DNA from: an uncultured Bacilli bacterium
GTDB lineage: Bacteria > Bacillota_I > Bacilli_A > ML615J-28 > CAG-313
DNA: 53,233 bases
Direction of reading: 5' to 3'
NCBI GenBank assembly: GCA_944326155.1
Contig: CALVCV010000009.1
Span: forward strand, 1 to 53,233
Shown: piece after piece, positions 44,405-52,997 of the stretch
Position numbering within the stretch: the first letter of the stretch is position 1
Layout: each line of letters starts with the position of its first letter
The notes under the pieces: generated by a model
The model's database searches: none
What the model saw: the letters and a program-made list of their open reading frames with translations, nothing else
What the model was told of the DNA's origin: nothing
Made by a program: the position numbers and the translations under genes

Positions 44405-45550
44405 CTATTTTACAATTTTTACTTGATAATCAAAAATGCATTGTTCTGTTTTATCTTCTAATTTAATTTGATACTTTATTATTTTGTTATCAAAGCTATC
44501 CTTTTGAATAAGTCCTTCCGCATCAACTGCCTCATCATTACAAATAAGGGTGATTTTTACATCACTAAAATCTTTCAATATTTGATATTCTATGAGAACT
44601 AAATTCATAAAATAATCCCACAAATGATTACTTCTTAACGTCATAGGACAAGGTTTACCACTAAAGAAGTGATGTGGTTTTACTCTATCCACTCCTAAAT
44701 GATTTTCTAACAATAAGTGAGCTACAAGTTTAGCACATCGATGCCAAGTTCTTATTAAATTAGAACCTTCATTCACCATCGTTTCAATACCTATACTATG
44801 TAGATTGCCACCCCGGTTAGCAATAAATCCATAAGTTGCATTATAATATGTAGGTCCAATATAGTATTTCCCATCAATTAAATCAATCCTAATTCCTGCA
44901 TCATTGATATGATTAGTGGTAATATTTTGATATTTTTCACCTTCTATGGCTCCAAATGGTGCCAATTTTGTTTGTTTAATACCATCTGATGCATAAACTA
45001 ATTTATCATTTACTTTTTCAAAAGTAACACTTGGTATTGAAACCTTTGTCTTTTTACCATCAATTGCATAAAAACCATCTATAATACTTAAAACTGGTGT
45101 AGGATTATCACCCATAAGCGTTGTATCCATTAACTTAAATTCTACTTCAAGCCCATCGCCGGCATGATAAGCAACTTCATTGTTTGGTATTTGATGGCAA
45201 GCCATGTTACTACCTACTGAATAATGCCAACTTGTTCCTCCGCCACCATTTGCTACATATTTGGCATGTGCATATTCATCAGCTGATTTTGCAGTAGAAG
45301 CCGTATCATGAATAGTAATATACTCTGTGCTCTTTTTGATTCTACCTGAACGATTATGATGATTGCTATCTTCATTTAAAGGAGCAATATATTCTTCTAC
45401 TACATTATCACCAAACCAAAACTTTGAAATACTTTTAATAAAAGGCACTTCATAATTATATTGATAGCCATATACTTTTATATTTTGCCAAGATATTTCT
45501 TTTTCAGCTGCTGCATCTAATATAATTTTTAGACGTTCTAATTTCGTCAT
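44405..45550 (-). CDS. N-acetylmuramoyl-L-alanine amidase (Amidase_2)
   Basis: A 381-residue zinc amidase, cleaving the lactyl-amide bond of peptidoglycan. Zinc-ligand regions: YITIHDTAST (His), WHYSVG, and KPHHFFSGKPCPMTLR (His and Cys). Between them is a long insertion (about 125-235) with a second substrate-like segment. No signal peptide or transmembrane helix is visible, which is odd for a wall enzyme; it may act inside on recycled muropeptides or be exported by another route. First gene of the envelope operon; AGAGGT precedes the ATG. Confidence 0.85.
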   Translation of the reverse strand: MTKLERLKIILDAAAEKEISWQNIKVYGYQYNYEVPFIKSISKFWFGDNVVEEYIAPLNEDSNHHNRSGRIKKSTEYITIHDTASTAKSADEYAHAKYVANGGGGTSWHYSVGSNMACHQIPNNEVAYHAGDGLEVEFKLMDTTLMGDNPTPVLSIIDGFYAIDGKKTKVSIPSVTFEKVNDKLVYASDGIKQTKLAPFGAIEGEKYQNITTNHINDAGIRIDLIDGKYYIGPTYYNATYGFIANRGGNLHSIGIETMVNEGSNLIRTWHRCAKLVAHLLLENHLGVDRVKPHHFFSGKPCPMTLRSNHLWDYFMNLVLIEYQILKDFSDVKITLICNDEAVDAEGLIQKDSFDNKIIKYQIKLEDKTEQCIFDYQVKIVK

Positions 45551-45668
45551 CTTTTTTACCTCTTCATAGATTTTTATTACTATTATTATACTATGGTTTA
45601 CTAAAAAAAGAAAGAAAAAAGAAGTAATAAATTTTTATTACAAATTTTAACAATTTTTTTCATTATTA

Positions 45669-45677
45669 TGCTATAAT
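45669..45677 (+). promoter_or_regulatory. extended -10 promoter of udk
   Basis: TGCTATAAT is a perfect extended -10. A TTAACA at 45647-45652 lies 19 nt upstream, a poor spacing for a -35, so the extended -10 is the main evidence. Confidence 0.55.
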
Positions 45678-45713
45678 AACACAAGATTGATTAGAAAAGG
45701 AAGATATCTGTTT

Positions 45714-46331
45714 ATGAAACCAACTATTATTGGAATTGCTGGAGGAACAGCTTCAGGGAAAACGACTATTGCAAAGCGATTATACGAAGAAGCATTAAAA
45801 AATGGATCTGTATCATTAATTAGAATTGATGATTACTATTATGATAAAGAACGTATTCCGCTAAGTGAAAATGGTAAAAGAAACTATGACCATCCTGACT
45901 CTTACGATTCAAATTTAATTTATGAACATTTATTAGCCCTTAAAAAAGGTATGAGTATCAACAAACCTTTATATGACTTCATCAGTCAATCACGAATTAA
46001 CAAAACTGAAACAGTTCAACCATCAAATGTCATTATTGTTGAAGGAATTATGGCTTTTGCTATTGATAAACTTTTAAATCTGTATGATATTAAAATTTTT
46101 GTTGATACGCCAGATGACATTCGCTTTATTCGTAGATTACAAAGAGATATGGTGAATCGTGGTAGAAGTATCGACTCCGTTATTAGTCAATATTTAGAAT
46201 CTGTAAGGCCAATGCATCATGCTTTCGTAGAACCCTCTAAAAAATTTGCTGATATTATTATTCCTGAAGGTGGCTATAATGATGTTGCTTTTGATATCTT
46301 AATGAGTAAAATTGAAAAATTGCAAAAATAA
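45714..46331 (+). CDS. udk: uridine kinase
   Basis: Phosphorylates uridine and cytidine (pyrimidine salvage), 205 aa. P-loop GIAGGTASGKTT (about 6-17), DDYYYD, YDHPDSYDSNL, VIIVEGIMAF, and RRLQRDMVNRGRS are diagnostic. I start at the ATG at 45714, not the TTG at 45687. The C terminus is a few residues shorter than Bacillus Udk: its last codon and stop fall inside the inverted repeat of the adjoining IS element. Confidence 0.93.
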   Translation: MKPTIIGIAGGTASGKTTIAKRLYEEALKNGSVSLIRIDDYYYDKERIPLSENGKRNYDHPDSYDSNLIYEHLLALKKGMSINKPLYDFISQSRINKTETVQPSNVIIVEGIMAFAIDKLLNLYDIKIFVDTPDDIRFIRRLQRDMVNRGRSIDSVISQYLESVRPMHHAFVEPSKKFADIIIPEGGYNDVAFDILMSKIEKLQK

Positions 46332-46348
46332 TAAAAAATGTAGACACT
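46326..46348. repeat. left terminal inverted repeat of the IS
   Basis: Perfect 23-bp partner of 47685-47707. A further GTAGACACT copy lies at 46372-46384, so the end carries two transposase-type motifs. Confidence 0.8.
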
Positions 46349-46394
46349 TTTTTAGTGTTGAAATAGTCAAGTAAAAGTAGACACTAAAAGAGAG

Positions 46395-47216
46395 TTATAT
46401 AAATCCCAGTTCAGTTCTATACTGAATTGGGATTTTATATTTTAAAGTATACGCTAATCTTTGCGTATTAAAGTATTTAATGTAATTTTCTATAGCTGTA
46501 TTAATATCATCTTCTCTATAAATTTTAAAATCTATATATAACTGTTCTTTTATCCAACCATTTAATGATTCAATTACAGGATTATCTGTAGGTGTTCCTG
46601 CTCGACTCATCGATCTTTTTATGGTATAATTTTCATGAAGCTTGTTGAAAGCTGTTGAGGAGTATATAATACCTTGATCAGAGTGGACAATCGTCTCAAG
46701 GTCTTTATATCCTCTTTTTATTTTCTCTTTTAAAAACGATTTATAAGCTTCAAAATGATTTTTAACATTATTACCGTGTTTTGATGGCATTACATTAGAA
46801 GAAATCATCTCATTATTAAAAACATCAATATATAATGTCCAATCATAAAGTCTGCCATGATTGTAAATCATCGTTGTATCTGTCACAATTATTTTCATAG
46901 GTCTAGATGGATAAAAGTTTCCTTTAACAATATTAGGGTATGTTATACTTTCATTACCTCTTTTAAACTTAACGTACGTTTTACGTGCTTTTGAGCGTAT
47001 CTTTAATGATTTACATACTTTATGACATAAATTATCACTTAAATACCAACCAGTTAAATTTCTTATATTAGCTGTGATAGCTCTATATCCATAAGTAGAA
47101 TGATGCTTATGGATATTTTTTATTTGTTCAGCTAGCTCTAATCGATTCTTTTGTTTATTATTTAATTTTCCTTTTCTATTAATCCATTTATAGAATCCGC
47201 TACGAGAAACATTCAT
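46395..47216 (-). CDS. IS3-family transposase OrfB (DDE integrase)
   Basis: Catalytic half of the transposase, 273 aa from the ATG. HTH_21 region HHSTYGYRAITANI and the rve DDE core: IVTDTTMI (first Asp), IVHSDQGIIYSS (second Asp) and NPVIESLNGWIKEQL (Glu). The frame is open upstream of the ATG across the end of OrfA (reading EVIRKEYEIVLSLSG), so the true product is probably an OrfAB fusion by -1 frameshifting. No disruption; likely active. Confidence 0.92.
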   Translation of the reverse strand: MNVSRSGFYKWINRKGKLNNKQKNRLELAEQIKNIHKHHSTYGYRAITANIRNLTGWYLSDNLCHKVCKSLKIRSKARKTYVKFKRGNESITYPNIVKGNFYPSRPMKIIVTDTTMIYNHGRLYDWTLYIDVFNNEMISSNVMPSKHGNNVKNHFEAYKSFLKEKIKRGYKDLETIVHSDQGIIYSSTAFNKLHENYTIKRSMSRAGTPTDNPVIESLNGWIKEQLYIDFKIYREDDINTAIENYIKYFNTQRLAYTLKYKIPIQYRTELGFI

Positions 47217-47263
47217 TATCTTACATAATGACTTAATATTATATTCCCCAGAAAGACTTAATA

Positions 47264-47629
47264 CTATTTCGTATTCTTTTCTGATAACTTCTTGTGTGCT
47301 ATAAGAACATCCTCCTGGGTGTAACCTTTTTTTAATCGTAAGTTCTCGATTCTTAATAACATATTTTCATATTCTAACTGTTCAAGTTCTGATAATTCTT
47401 TACGTCTGGAATATTTAGCTAATGGATTTCCTAGTTTACGTTTATTTTTAAGAGCTTCTATTCCACCTTCATTATATTTTTTTACCCAAATACTAAGCAT
47501 ACCACTACTTATTCCATCTTCACGTTGAATTTTATGTGCTGTTTTTTCTCCTGATAAAATTAAATTAACGTAATACAATTTTTCTTCCTTTAACCATTCT
47601 TTATTTTTACCACCTTTTGGTCTTCCCAT
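47264..47629 (-). CDS. IS3-family transposase OrfA (helix-turn-helix)
   Basis: A 121-residue DNA-binding protein from the ATG at 47629 (GGAGATGA upstream). A helix-turn-helix (ISSGMLSIWVKKYNEGG) is followed by a leucine-zipper-like coiled coil (LEQLEYENMLLRIENLRLKK). It ends inside the OrfB frame; near the end A-AAG in GAAAAG is a plausible -1 slip site. Confidence 0.9.
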   Translation of the reverse strand: MGRPKGGKNKEWLKEEKLYYVNLILSGEKTAHKIQREDGISSGMLSIWVKKYNEGGIEALKNKRKLGNPLAKYSRRKELSELEQLEYENMLLRIENLRLKKGYTQEDVLIAHKKLSEKNTK

Positions 47630-47664
47630 AAAATCATCTCCTTTTATAAAGTATATCATAAAGT

Positions 47665-47699
47665 AAAAATGTAGACACTTTTTTAGTGTCTACATTTTT
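47665..47699. terminator. palindromic hairpin at the IS right end
   Basis: AAAAATGTAGACACT (47665-47679) pairs perfectly with its complement (47685-47699) across a 5-nt loop, T-rich on both sides. It lies upstream of orfA and could stop transcription entering the element from outside, as known for other IS families. Confidence 0.6.
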
Positions 47700-47707
47700 T
47701 ATTATTT
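47685..47707. repeat. right terminal inverted repeat of the IS
   Basis: Perfect 23-bp partner of 46326-46348; forms one arm of the palindrome at 47665-47699. Confidence 0.8.
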
Positions 47708-47734
47708 CAAATATTAACTTTTTTTGCTCTGCAA

Positions 47735-48280
47735 TTATTTTTTAATTTTTAAAATACCTAAAATAATCATAGCTATACTTGCAATTACAAATATAACAGC
47801 TAAACTCCATACCAAAATTAAATTTGATATGATATTAGAAATAAAAAACCATGTACCTAGTGTTATTAAAATCACATTTAAAATTACTTTATATACTGGA
47901 TATTTAGTTGTATTTCCTTTATAGTAATACGCTCTGAATGATTCCACAACACCTCTAATCCAAAAAGCAAGGCCAAGAATTTTCATTCCTTCACCTATGA
48001 TAGTCTTATTTAATATTTCTGATAATATACAAGTAACCGCAATAATGGTAAGTACTATCATTTCGATTAAAGTTAATATTAATATGATACCACTAGACTT
48101 TTTAGCTACCTTTACAAGAAGATAGTAATAAACATATACAAGTAATAACGCACCTATTACAATTAATAAAATAATATTACCAACATCTGTAACTTCTGGT
48201 ATCATTACAATACCTAAACCTAGTAATAATCCTGCAAGTATAAAATCTACTACTGCTATAAATATATTTTTTTTCCTCAT
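47735..48280 (-). CDS. HdeD/DUF308-like six-helix membrane protein
   Basis: A 181-residue protein of six hydrophobic helices arranged as three similar pairs, with IRGVVESFRAYYYKGN in the middle. This layout resembles the HdeD/DUF308 family, a group of unknown mechanism linked to acid resistance in E. coli; the match is by pattern only. It lies 33 nt downstream of the ABC exporter gene and 27 nt from the IS. Possibly co-transcribed with the exporter. Confidence 0.5.
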   Translation of the reverse strand: MRKKNIFIAVVDFILAGLLLGLGIVMIPEVTDVGNIILLIVIGALLLVYVYYYLLVKVAKKSSGIILILTLIEMIVLTIIAVTCILSEILNKTIIGEGMKILGLAFWIRGVVESFRAYYYKGNTTKYPVYKVILNVILITLGTWFFISNIISNLILVWSLAVIFVIASIAMIILGILKIKK

Positions 48281-48312
48281 TTTATCACCTCAATTTTATT
48301 ATAAACATTTTT

Positions 48313-50061
48313 TTAATCTTTAAACTGATATTGGTACAAATTTGCATAAATACCATTTTTCTGAATCAATTCTTCGTGATTTCCTTGTTCTATAATGCCA
48401 TTTTTATCAATAACGATGATATTGTCAGCATTTTTAACTGTTGATAAACGATGAGCAACAACAATAGTCGTTCTGCCTACGCTTAACTGTTCTAATGCTT
48501 GTTGAATTTGCATTTCTGTTACATTGTCTAAAGCACTTGTTGCCTCATCTAAAATCAAAATCGGCGGATTTTTCAAAAAAGCTCTAGCAATCGAAATACG
48601 TTGTTTTTGACCTCCAGAAAGTTTAATACCACGTTCACCTACATAAGTATCTAATCCATTTGGTAGTTCTCGAATATAGTCCCAAATATTGGCTTTTTTA
48701 GCGGCATCTATTATTTCTTCATCTGTGGAATTTATCTTTCCATATGCAATATTTTCCCTAATGCTTCCCGCAAAAAGAAAGACATCTTGTTGAACAATAC
48801 CAATATTTTCTCTTAACGAATAACGATTATAATTTCTAATATCATGATGATCAATTTCAATACTACCACTATTGATTTCATAAAATCTTGGTAGCAAATG
48901 ACAAATAGTGGATTTGCCACCACCTGATGGTCCCACTAAAGCAACAGTTGTTCCTTTTTTAATACTAAAGGTAAGATGCGATAAGATTAAACTATCACTT
49001 GTCTTCTCTTCATGATTAATATAACTAAAATTAACATCGTTAAAACTAATTTCTTTATGAAAATCTTTTAAATCAATCGCATTTGGATTTTCTTCTTCCA
49101 CCTTACAATTTAATACTTCCATAAATCTTGCAAAACCTGTCATACCACTTTGAATTTGTTCAAAAATAGCAATGATGGTGCGAATTGGCATAATAATATT
49201 ATTAATATAAAGAATGAGAGCTGTAAATTCGGCTCCATCGATATAATCTTGTGAATAAAAGATTCCTCCTGAAACAAGGGCAAGTAAATACAAAAAATCA
49301 GTAAGAAATGTCATTCCTGACCCAAAAATACCCATTTGTTTATATGCACCAGCTCTTGCTTTTTTAAATTCAGTGTTTCGCTTAGCGAATTTTTCATTCT
49401 CATAACTTTCTGTCACATATGCTTTGGATACCCTTATTCCTGATACACTACTTTCTACTTGCGCATTAATTTTACCGGTTTCTTCACGCATCTTTGTAAA
49501 TGCATTACGCATTCCTTTTCTTGTAAAAATCGCATAAAAAACAATGAAAGGTACAACTGAAAAGATAATTAATGTTAACCATGGATTAACCGAGAATGCC
49601 ATCAATATACAAGAACCAACAAGAGTAATACTCGCAATGAAAATATCTTCAGGTCCATGATGTGCAAGTTCAGAAATATCCATTAAATCATTGATTAATC
49701 TTGACATAATAGTACCAGTTTTATGTTCATCAAAATAAGCAAATGGTAATTTTTGAAGATGTTCAAACATTTCCCTTCGCATGTCACCTTGAATTCTAAC
49801 ACCTACAATATGACCCCAATATTGAATAATAAAATTTAAAATAGCTTTAACGATATAAATACCCAATAAAAGTAATCCTAAAATAATGATTAATTTGATT
49901 TTTTCTGGTTGTCCTGCTAGTTCTTCAATAATGTATTTTGCAATTAGTGGATAAATTAAATTGCATACTGATAATAACAACGCACAAAATAAGTCAAACA
50001 AAAATAATTTTAAATGCGGTCTGTAATATGAACAAAATTTTCTTAACATATAATTCTCCAC
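48313..50061 (-). CDS. ABC exporter, fused permease and ATPase
   Basis: A 582-residue type IV (MsbA/LmrA-like) half-transporter. Six transmembrane helices in residues 1-305, then an ATPase domain: Walker A GPSGGGKST (about 375), signature LSGGQKQR, Walker B ILILDEATSALD, His switch VVAHRLST. It would homodimerise. A substrate cannot be assigned; family members export lipids, drugs or peptides. No partner half-transporter is adjacent. Confidence 0.93.
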   Translation of the reverse strand: MENYMLRKFCSYYRPHLKLFLFDLFCALLLSVCNLIYPLIAKYIIEELAGQPEKIKLIIILGLLLLGIYIVKAILNFIIQYWGHIVGVRIQGDMRREMFEHLQKLPFAYFDEHKTGTIMSRLINDLMDISELAHHGPEDIFIASITLVGSCILMAFSVNPWLTLIIFSVVPFIVFYAIFTRKGMRNAFTKMREETGKINAQVESSVSGIRVSKAYVTESYENEKFAKRNTEFKKARAGAYKQMGIFGSGMTFLTDFLYLLALVSGGIFYSQDYIDGAEFTALILYINNIIMPIRTIIAIFEQIQSGMTGFARFMEVLNCKVEEENPNAIDLKDFHKEISFNDVNFSYINHEEKTSDSLILSHLTFSIKKGTTVALVGPSGGGKSTICHLLPRFYEINSGSIEIDHHDIRNYNRYSLRENIGIVQQDVFLFAGSIRENIAYGKINSTDEEIIDAAKKANIWDYIRELPNGLDTYVGERGIKLSGGQKQRISIARAFLKNPPILILDEATSALDNVTEMQIQQALEQLSVGRTTIVVAHRLSTVKNADNIIVIDKNGIIEQGNHEELIQKNGIYANLYQYQFKD

Positions 50062-50102
50062 TTGTTTAATATAAGTATTTGTATTTATTATACCATATTA
50101 TG

Positions 50103-50130
50103 AAAAAAACTGCGCAAAATAGCACAGTTT
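50103..50130 (-). terminator. terminator of malQ
   Basis: AAACTGCGC (50107-50115) pairs with GCACAGTTT (50122-50130), one wobble, followed on the minus strand by TTTTTTT. It overlaps the malQ stop by two nucleotides. Confidence 0.75.
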
Positions 50131-51634
50131 AATTAGATTCTACTTGGTTTGGATAGCGTTTATATAACTTACTTAAAAAAGCCATGTATAAAGCAAGCTC
50201 ATTGGAAAGATATTTTTTCTCAATTCGGTATGTCCAATTGCCCGTAGTTGTAGAAGGTGTATTAATACGGGTATCAAGGCCAAGACCTAAATAATCCTGA
50301 ATGGGAATGATTGCTAAATCACTCACACTAGCAAGTGCAACTCTTATTAATTGATCACAAATTTTATCCTCATTTTGAAGCATAATATATTCCTTTAAGC
50401 GATGCTTACTTTCACCATTAAGCATATTATACCAAGCGCGAACTGGCATATTATCATGAGTTCCAGTATAGACAACACAATTCTTACTATAATTATGTGG
50501 CAAATACATATTATCCTCATCACTGTCAAAAGCAAATTCTAAAACTTTCATACCTGGAAATCCAGTCTTTTTTAATAATTTTAAAACTTTATCAGTTAAA
50601 AAACCGAGATCTTCAGCAATTATTCGTACATTTGGAATTTCTTTTTTGATAATGTTAAAAAAGTTAATTCCCGGTCCTTTTTCCCATTTGCCATATTTTG
50701 CGATTGCATGGGTTGCATCAATAGCATAATAAGATTCAAAGCCTCTAAAATGATCCATTCTAATCACATCGTATAATTTTTGAGCTTTTTTAATTCTATT
50801 TATCCACCATTTGTAATTGTCACGTTTCATTACTTTATAGTCATATAATGGATTGCCCCAAAATTGACCATCTTCACAAAAAGCATCAGGTGGACAACCT
50901 GCTACTTTAGTTAATCTAAGATTTTTATCAAGTTGAAAAAGCTTTGTATTTGACCATACATCACTGCTATCTAAAGATACATAAATAGGTACATCACCAA
51001 TAATTTCAACATTATGTTTATGAGCATAATCTTTTAAAGCTTGCCACTGCTTATTAAATTGATATTGTAAAAAAAACCAAAAATCGACATCCATTTTATA
51101 ATTTTTATAATATTGATCTACTACTTCTTTATTATAATAACGATATTTTACATCCCAATTTTGCCATGCAAGATCATTTTGTAATGACTTTATACTCATA
51201 AAAATTGCATAATCTTTAATCCAATCTTGATTGGCACTTATAAATTTAGTCATTTCTAATTTATCATAACAATATGTATCAGTATTTAAAAAATTAGAAT
51301 AAGCTTTTCTTAAAATATCATATCTTTTTTGATATAAATTAGCGTAATCAATTCTAAGTGGTGCATCAATTAAGATTGATAAATCCTCTTTTTCTAATAA
51401 ACCTTCTTGCACTAATATTTCTAGATCAATAAAATATGGGTTTCCCGCAAAAGCACAAAATGATTGATAAGGTGAATCGCCATAAGAAGTGGGTCCAAGT
51501 GGTAAAACTTGCCAGAAACTTTGATTAGCTTTTTGTAAAAAATCTATAAAATTATATGCTTCTTGGCCAAAAGTACCGATGCCATATTTACTTGGAAGCG
51601 AACTAATAGGTAATAAAATTCCACATTTTCTCAT
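50129..51634 (-). CDS. malQ: 4-alpha-glucanotransferase
   Basis: GH77 amylomaltase that rearranges maltodextrins, 501 aa. SSLPSKYGIGTFG at the N terminus, WQVLPLGPTSYGDSPYQ, GDVPIYVSLDSSDVW, nucleophile region IRMDHFRGFESYYAI, acid/base IIAEDLGFL and the third acid in YTGTHDNM are all seen. GGTGAT precedes the ATG. No glycogen or maltose transport genes are in the window, so its partner enzymes lie elsewhere. Confidence 0.96.
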   Translation of the reverse strand: MRKCGILLPISSLPSKYGIGTFGQEAYNFIDFLQKANQSFWQVLPLGPTSYGDSPYQSFCAFAGNPYFIDLEILVQEGLLEKEDLSILIDAPLRIDYANLYQKRYDILRKAYSNFLNTDTYCYDKLEMTKFISANQDWIKDYAIFMSIKSLQNDLAWQNWDVKYRYYNKEVVDQYYKNYKMDVDFWFFLQYQFNKQWQALKDYAHKHNVEIIGDVPIYVSLDSSDVWSNTKLFQLDKNLRLTKVAGCPPDAFCEDGQFWGNPLYDYKVMKRDNYKWWINRIKKAQKLYDVIRMDHFRGFESYYAIDATHAIAKYGKWEKGPGINFFNIIKKEIPNVRIIAEDLGFLTDKVLKLLKKTGFPGMKVLEFAFDSDEDNMYLPHNYSKNCVVYTGTHDNMPVRAWYNMLNGESKHRLKEYIMLQNEDKICDQLIRVALASVSDLAIIPIQDYLGLGLDTRINTPSTTTGNWTYRIEKKYLSNELALYMAFLSKLYKRYPNQVESN

Positions 51635-51661
51635 ACGATCACCTTTTTCATTTACTATATC

Positions 51662-52054
51662 CTATATTTTTAGAATAATGATATCTCTTATATCATTTAA
51701 TAAAATATGGATTGTATTTTGATTTTGTATAGTTACTAATTCATCACCTTCAATTTTGGTTGGTATCGCTTCAAAAGATTCATTTTTTCTTGTCTCAATT
51801 AAACAAGGTATTTGATAACCTTTTTCATTCATTTGAACAATATTTTGTATTTTTTGCAAAAGTATCTGATCAATTTTATGATTTCTATCATGTATGAATT
51901 CATTTTGCAAATTTTCTTCACTTTTTGCTTTTTGATATTTTTGTCGACTATCAAAATATCGTTTAGAACCATTACTCAATATCGGTGTTGAAACAGTATG
52001 AATAAACATTAGTGGTTCTGGTATAATTTTTCCAACATTTTTATTATTTTCCAT
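51662..52054 (-). CDS. possible CotO-like spore coat protein
   Basis: A 130-residue protein without clear transmembrane segment. It starts with KIIPEPLMFIHTVS and ends with a small beta domain, YQIPCLIETRKNESFEAIP then HILLNDIRDIIILKI. CotO coat morphogenetic proteins share this layout: PLMYI-type N terminus, low-complexity middle, C-terminal domain ending in an IRDIxLL-type strand. The resemblance is by eye and short. GGTGAT precedes the ATG. It is downstream of coaX by 67 nt; a poor mother-cell -10 (CATATATA) lies between. If wrong, it is simply a hypothetical protein. Confidence 0.45.
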   Translation of the reverse strand: MENNKNVGKIIPEPLMFIHTVSTPILSNGSKRYFDSRQKYQKAKSEENLQNEFIHDRNHKIDQILLQKIQNIVQMNEKGYQIPCLIETRKNESFEAIPTKIEGDELVTIQNQNTIHILLNDIRDIIILKI

Positions 52055-52121
52055 CTAATCACCACTAATATATATGAAAGTAATACAACAATTATTAATT
52101 ATAATACTTAGTTTTGCCTTT

Positions 52122-52889
52122 TTATTGGCTATTTTTTTGATATATATAAAATAAACCCTCTAATAATATATTTTCATCATAAATATAATTTATTTCTAGT
52201 AAATCTTTAATCACTTTCGCATAACCACCAGTTAAGATAACATTTATTTCCATAACTTGCAATGCTTTTTTAAATTTTTTCACAAGTCCTTCAATCATAG
52301 CAACATGGCCAAATACAATGCCACTTTGAATACAAGTAATCGTTTCGTTGCCTATAACATTAATAGGTGCCTCAATCGATGGTCTAGTTAATTTAGAAGT
52401 TGTATGAATTAAACTATCTAAGCTTCCTTTAATACCTGCACAAATAGCTCCTCCAATAAATTCTTTATCTTTGGTCACAACTAAAACTTTTGTAGCTGTA
52501 CCCATGTCAATAATAATAGATGTTCCAGGGTATTTAATATATGCTCCAACAGCATCACACAATAAATCAGCACCGAGTTGTTTAGGATTTTCAATTTTAA
52601 TTTTTAAACCACTTTTAAGACCAGGTCCTACAATAATTGGTTCAATTTGATAATACTTTTTAATCATATTTTTAAAAATATGGTCTAATTGAGGAACAAC
52701 ACTTGAAATAATCGCTCCTTCAATTTTTTCTAGTGCTAATTCTCTACTAATAGAAACATTAATTTTTTGATAATAATCGTCTTCTGTTAAAGTTGGGCTG
52801 GTCATATACCGATAGGTTTTACAAATTTTTTCATTCACTGATAAACCCAAAACAATATTTGTATTGCCAATATCAAATAATAATACCAT
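52122..52889 (-). CDS. coaX: type III pantothenate kinase
   Basis: First step of coenzyme A synthesis from pantothenate, 255 aa. ASKHA-fold features: LLFDIGNTNIVLGL (phosphate 1), the catalytic region KQLGADLLCDAVGAY (usual GxDR; here GADL), SIIIDMGTATKVLVV, and GGAICAGIKGSLDSL. AGAAGG precedes the ATG; promoter TTGATA-N17-TATAAT. Confidence 0.95.
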   Translation of the reverse strand: MVLLFDIGNTNIVLGLSVNEKICKTYRYMTSPTLTEDDYYQKINVSISRELALEKIEGAIISSVVPQLDHIFKNMIKKYYQIEPIIVGPGLKSGLKIKIENPKQLGADLLCDAVGAYIKYPGTSIIIDMGTATKVLVVTKDKEFIGGAICAGIKGSLDSLIHTTSKLTRPSIEAPINVIGNETITCIQSGIVFGHVAMIEGLVKKFKKALQVMEINVILTGGYAKVIKDLLEINYIYDENILLEGLFYIYQKNSQ

Positions 52890-52926
52890 ATTTATTTACC
52901 TTCTTATTATTTATTTTATTAAAATC

Positions 52927-52955
52927 ATTATACACCATTTTTGCTTTTTTATCAA
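52927..52955 (-). promoter_or_regulatory. sigma-A promoter of coaX
   Basis: TTGATA (52950-52955), 17-nt spacer, TATAAT (52927-52932) with GTG just upstream. Confidence 0.65.
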
Positions 52956-52997
52956 CAAAATAACGATTTGCTATTTTAAAATAAAAGTATTCTTATT

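Larger units (their letters stand above)
46326..47707 (-). mobile_element. complete IS3-family (IS150-like) insertion sequence
   Basis: An intact element with two overlapping ORFs and perfect 23-bp terminal inverted repeats (46326-46348 and 47685-47707), flanked by a 3-bp direct repeat CAA (46323-46325 and 47708-47710). The repeats contain TGTAGACACT; by the TG...CA rule for IS3 ends the boundary could instead be 46339-47694, but then no target duplication is seen. The left repeat includes the last udk codon and stop. Confidence 0.85.

Noticed and set aside
45560-45620. Sigma-K-like -10 (CATAGTATA) upstream of the amidase operon
   Set aside because: No AC at the needed distance and no GHATR box; a plain sigma-A TATAAT overlaps it.
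46339-47694. IS boundaries set by TG...CA
   Set aside because: These give no target duplication, and the identical inverted sequence continues 13 bp further on both sides to a CAA duplication; kept as an alternative only.
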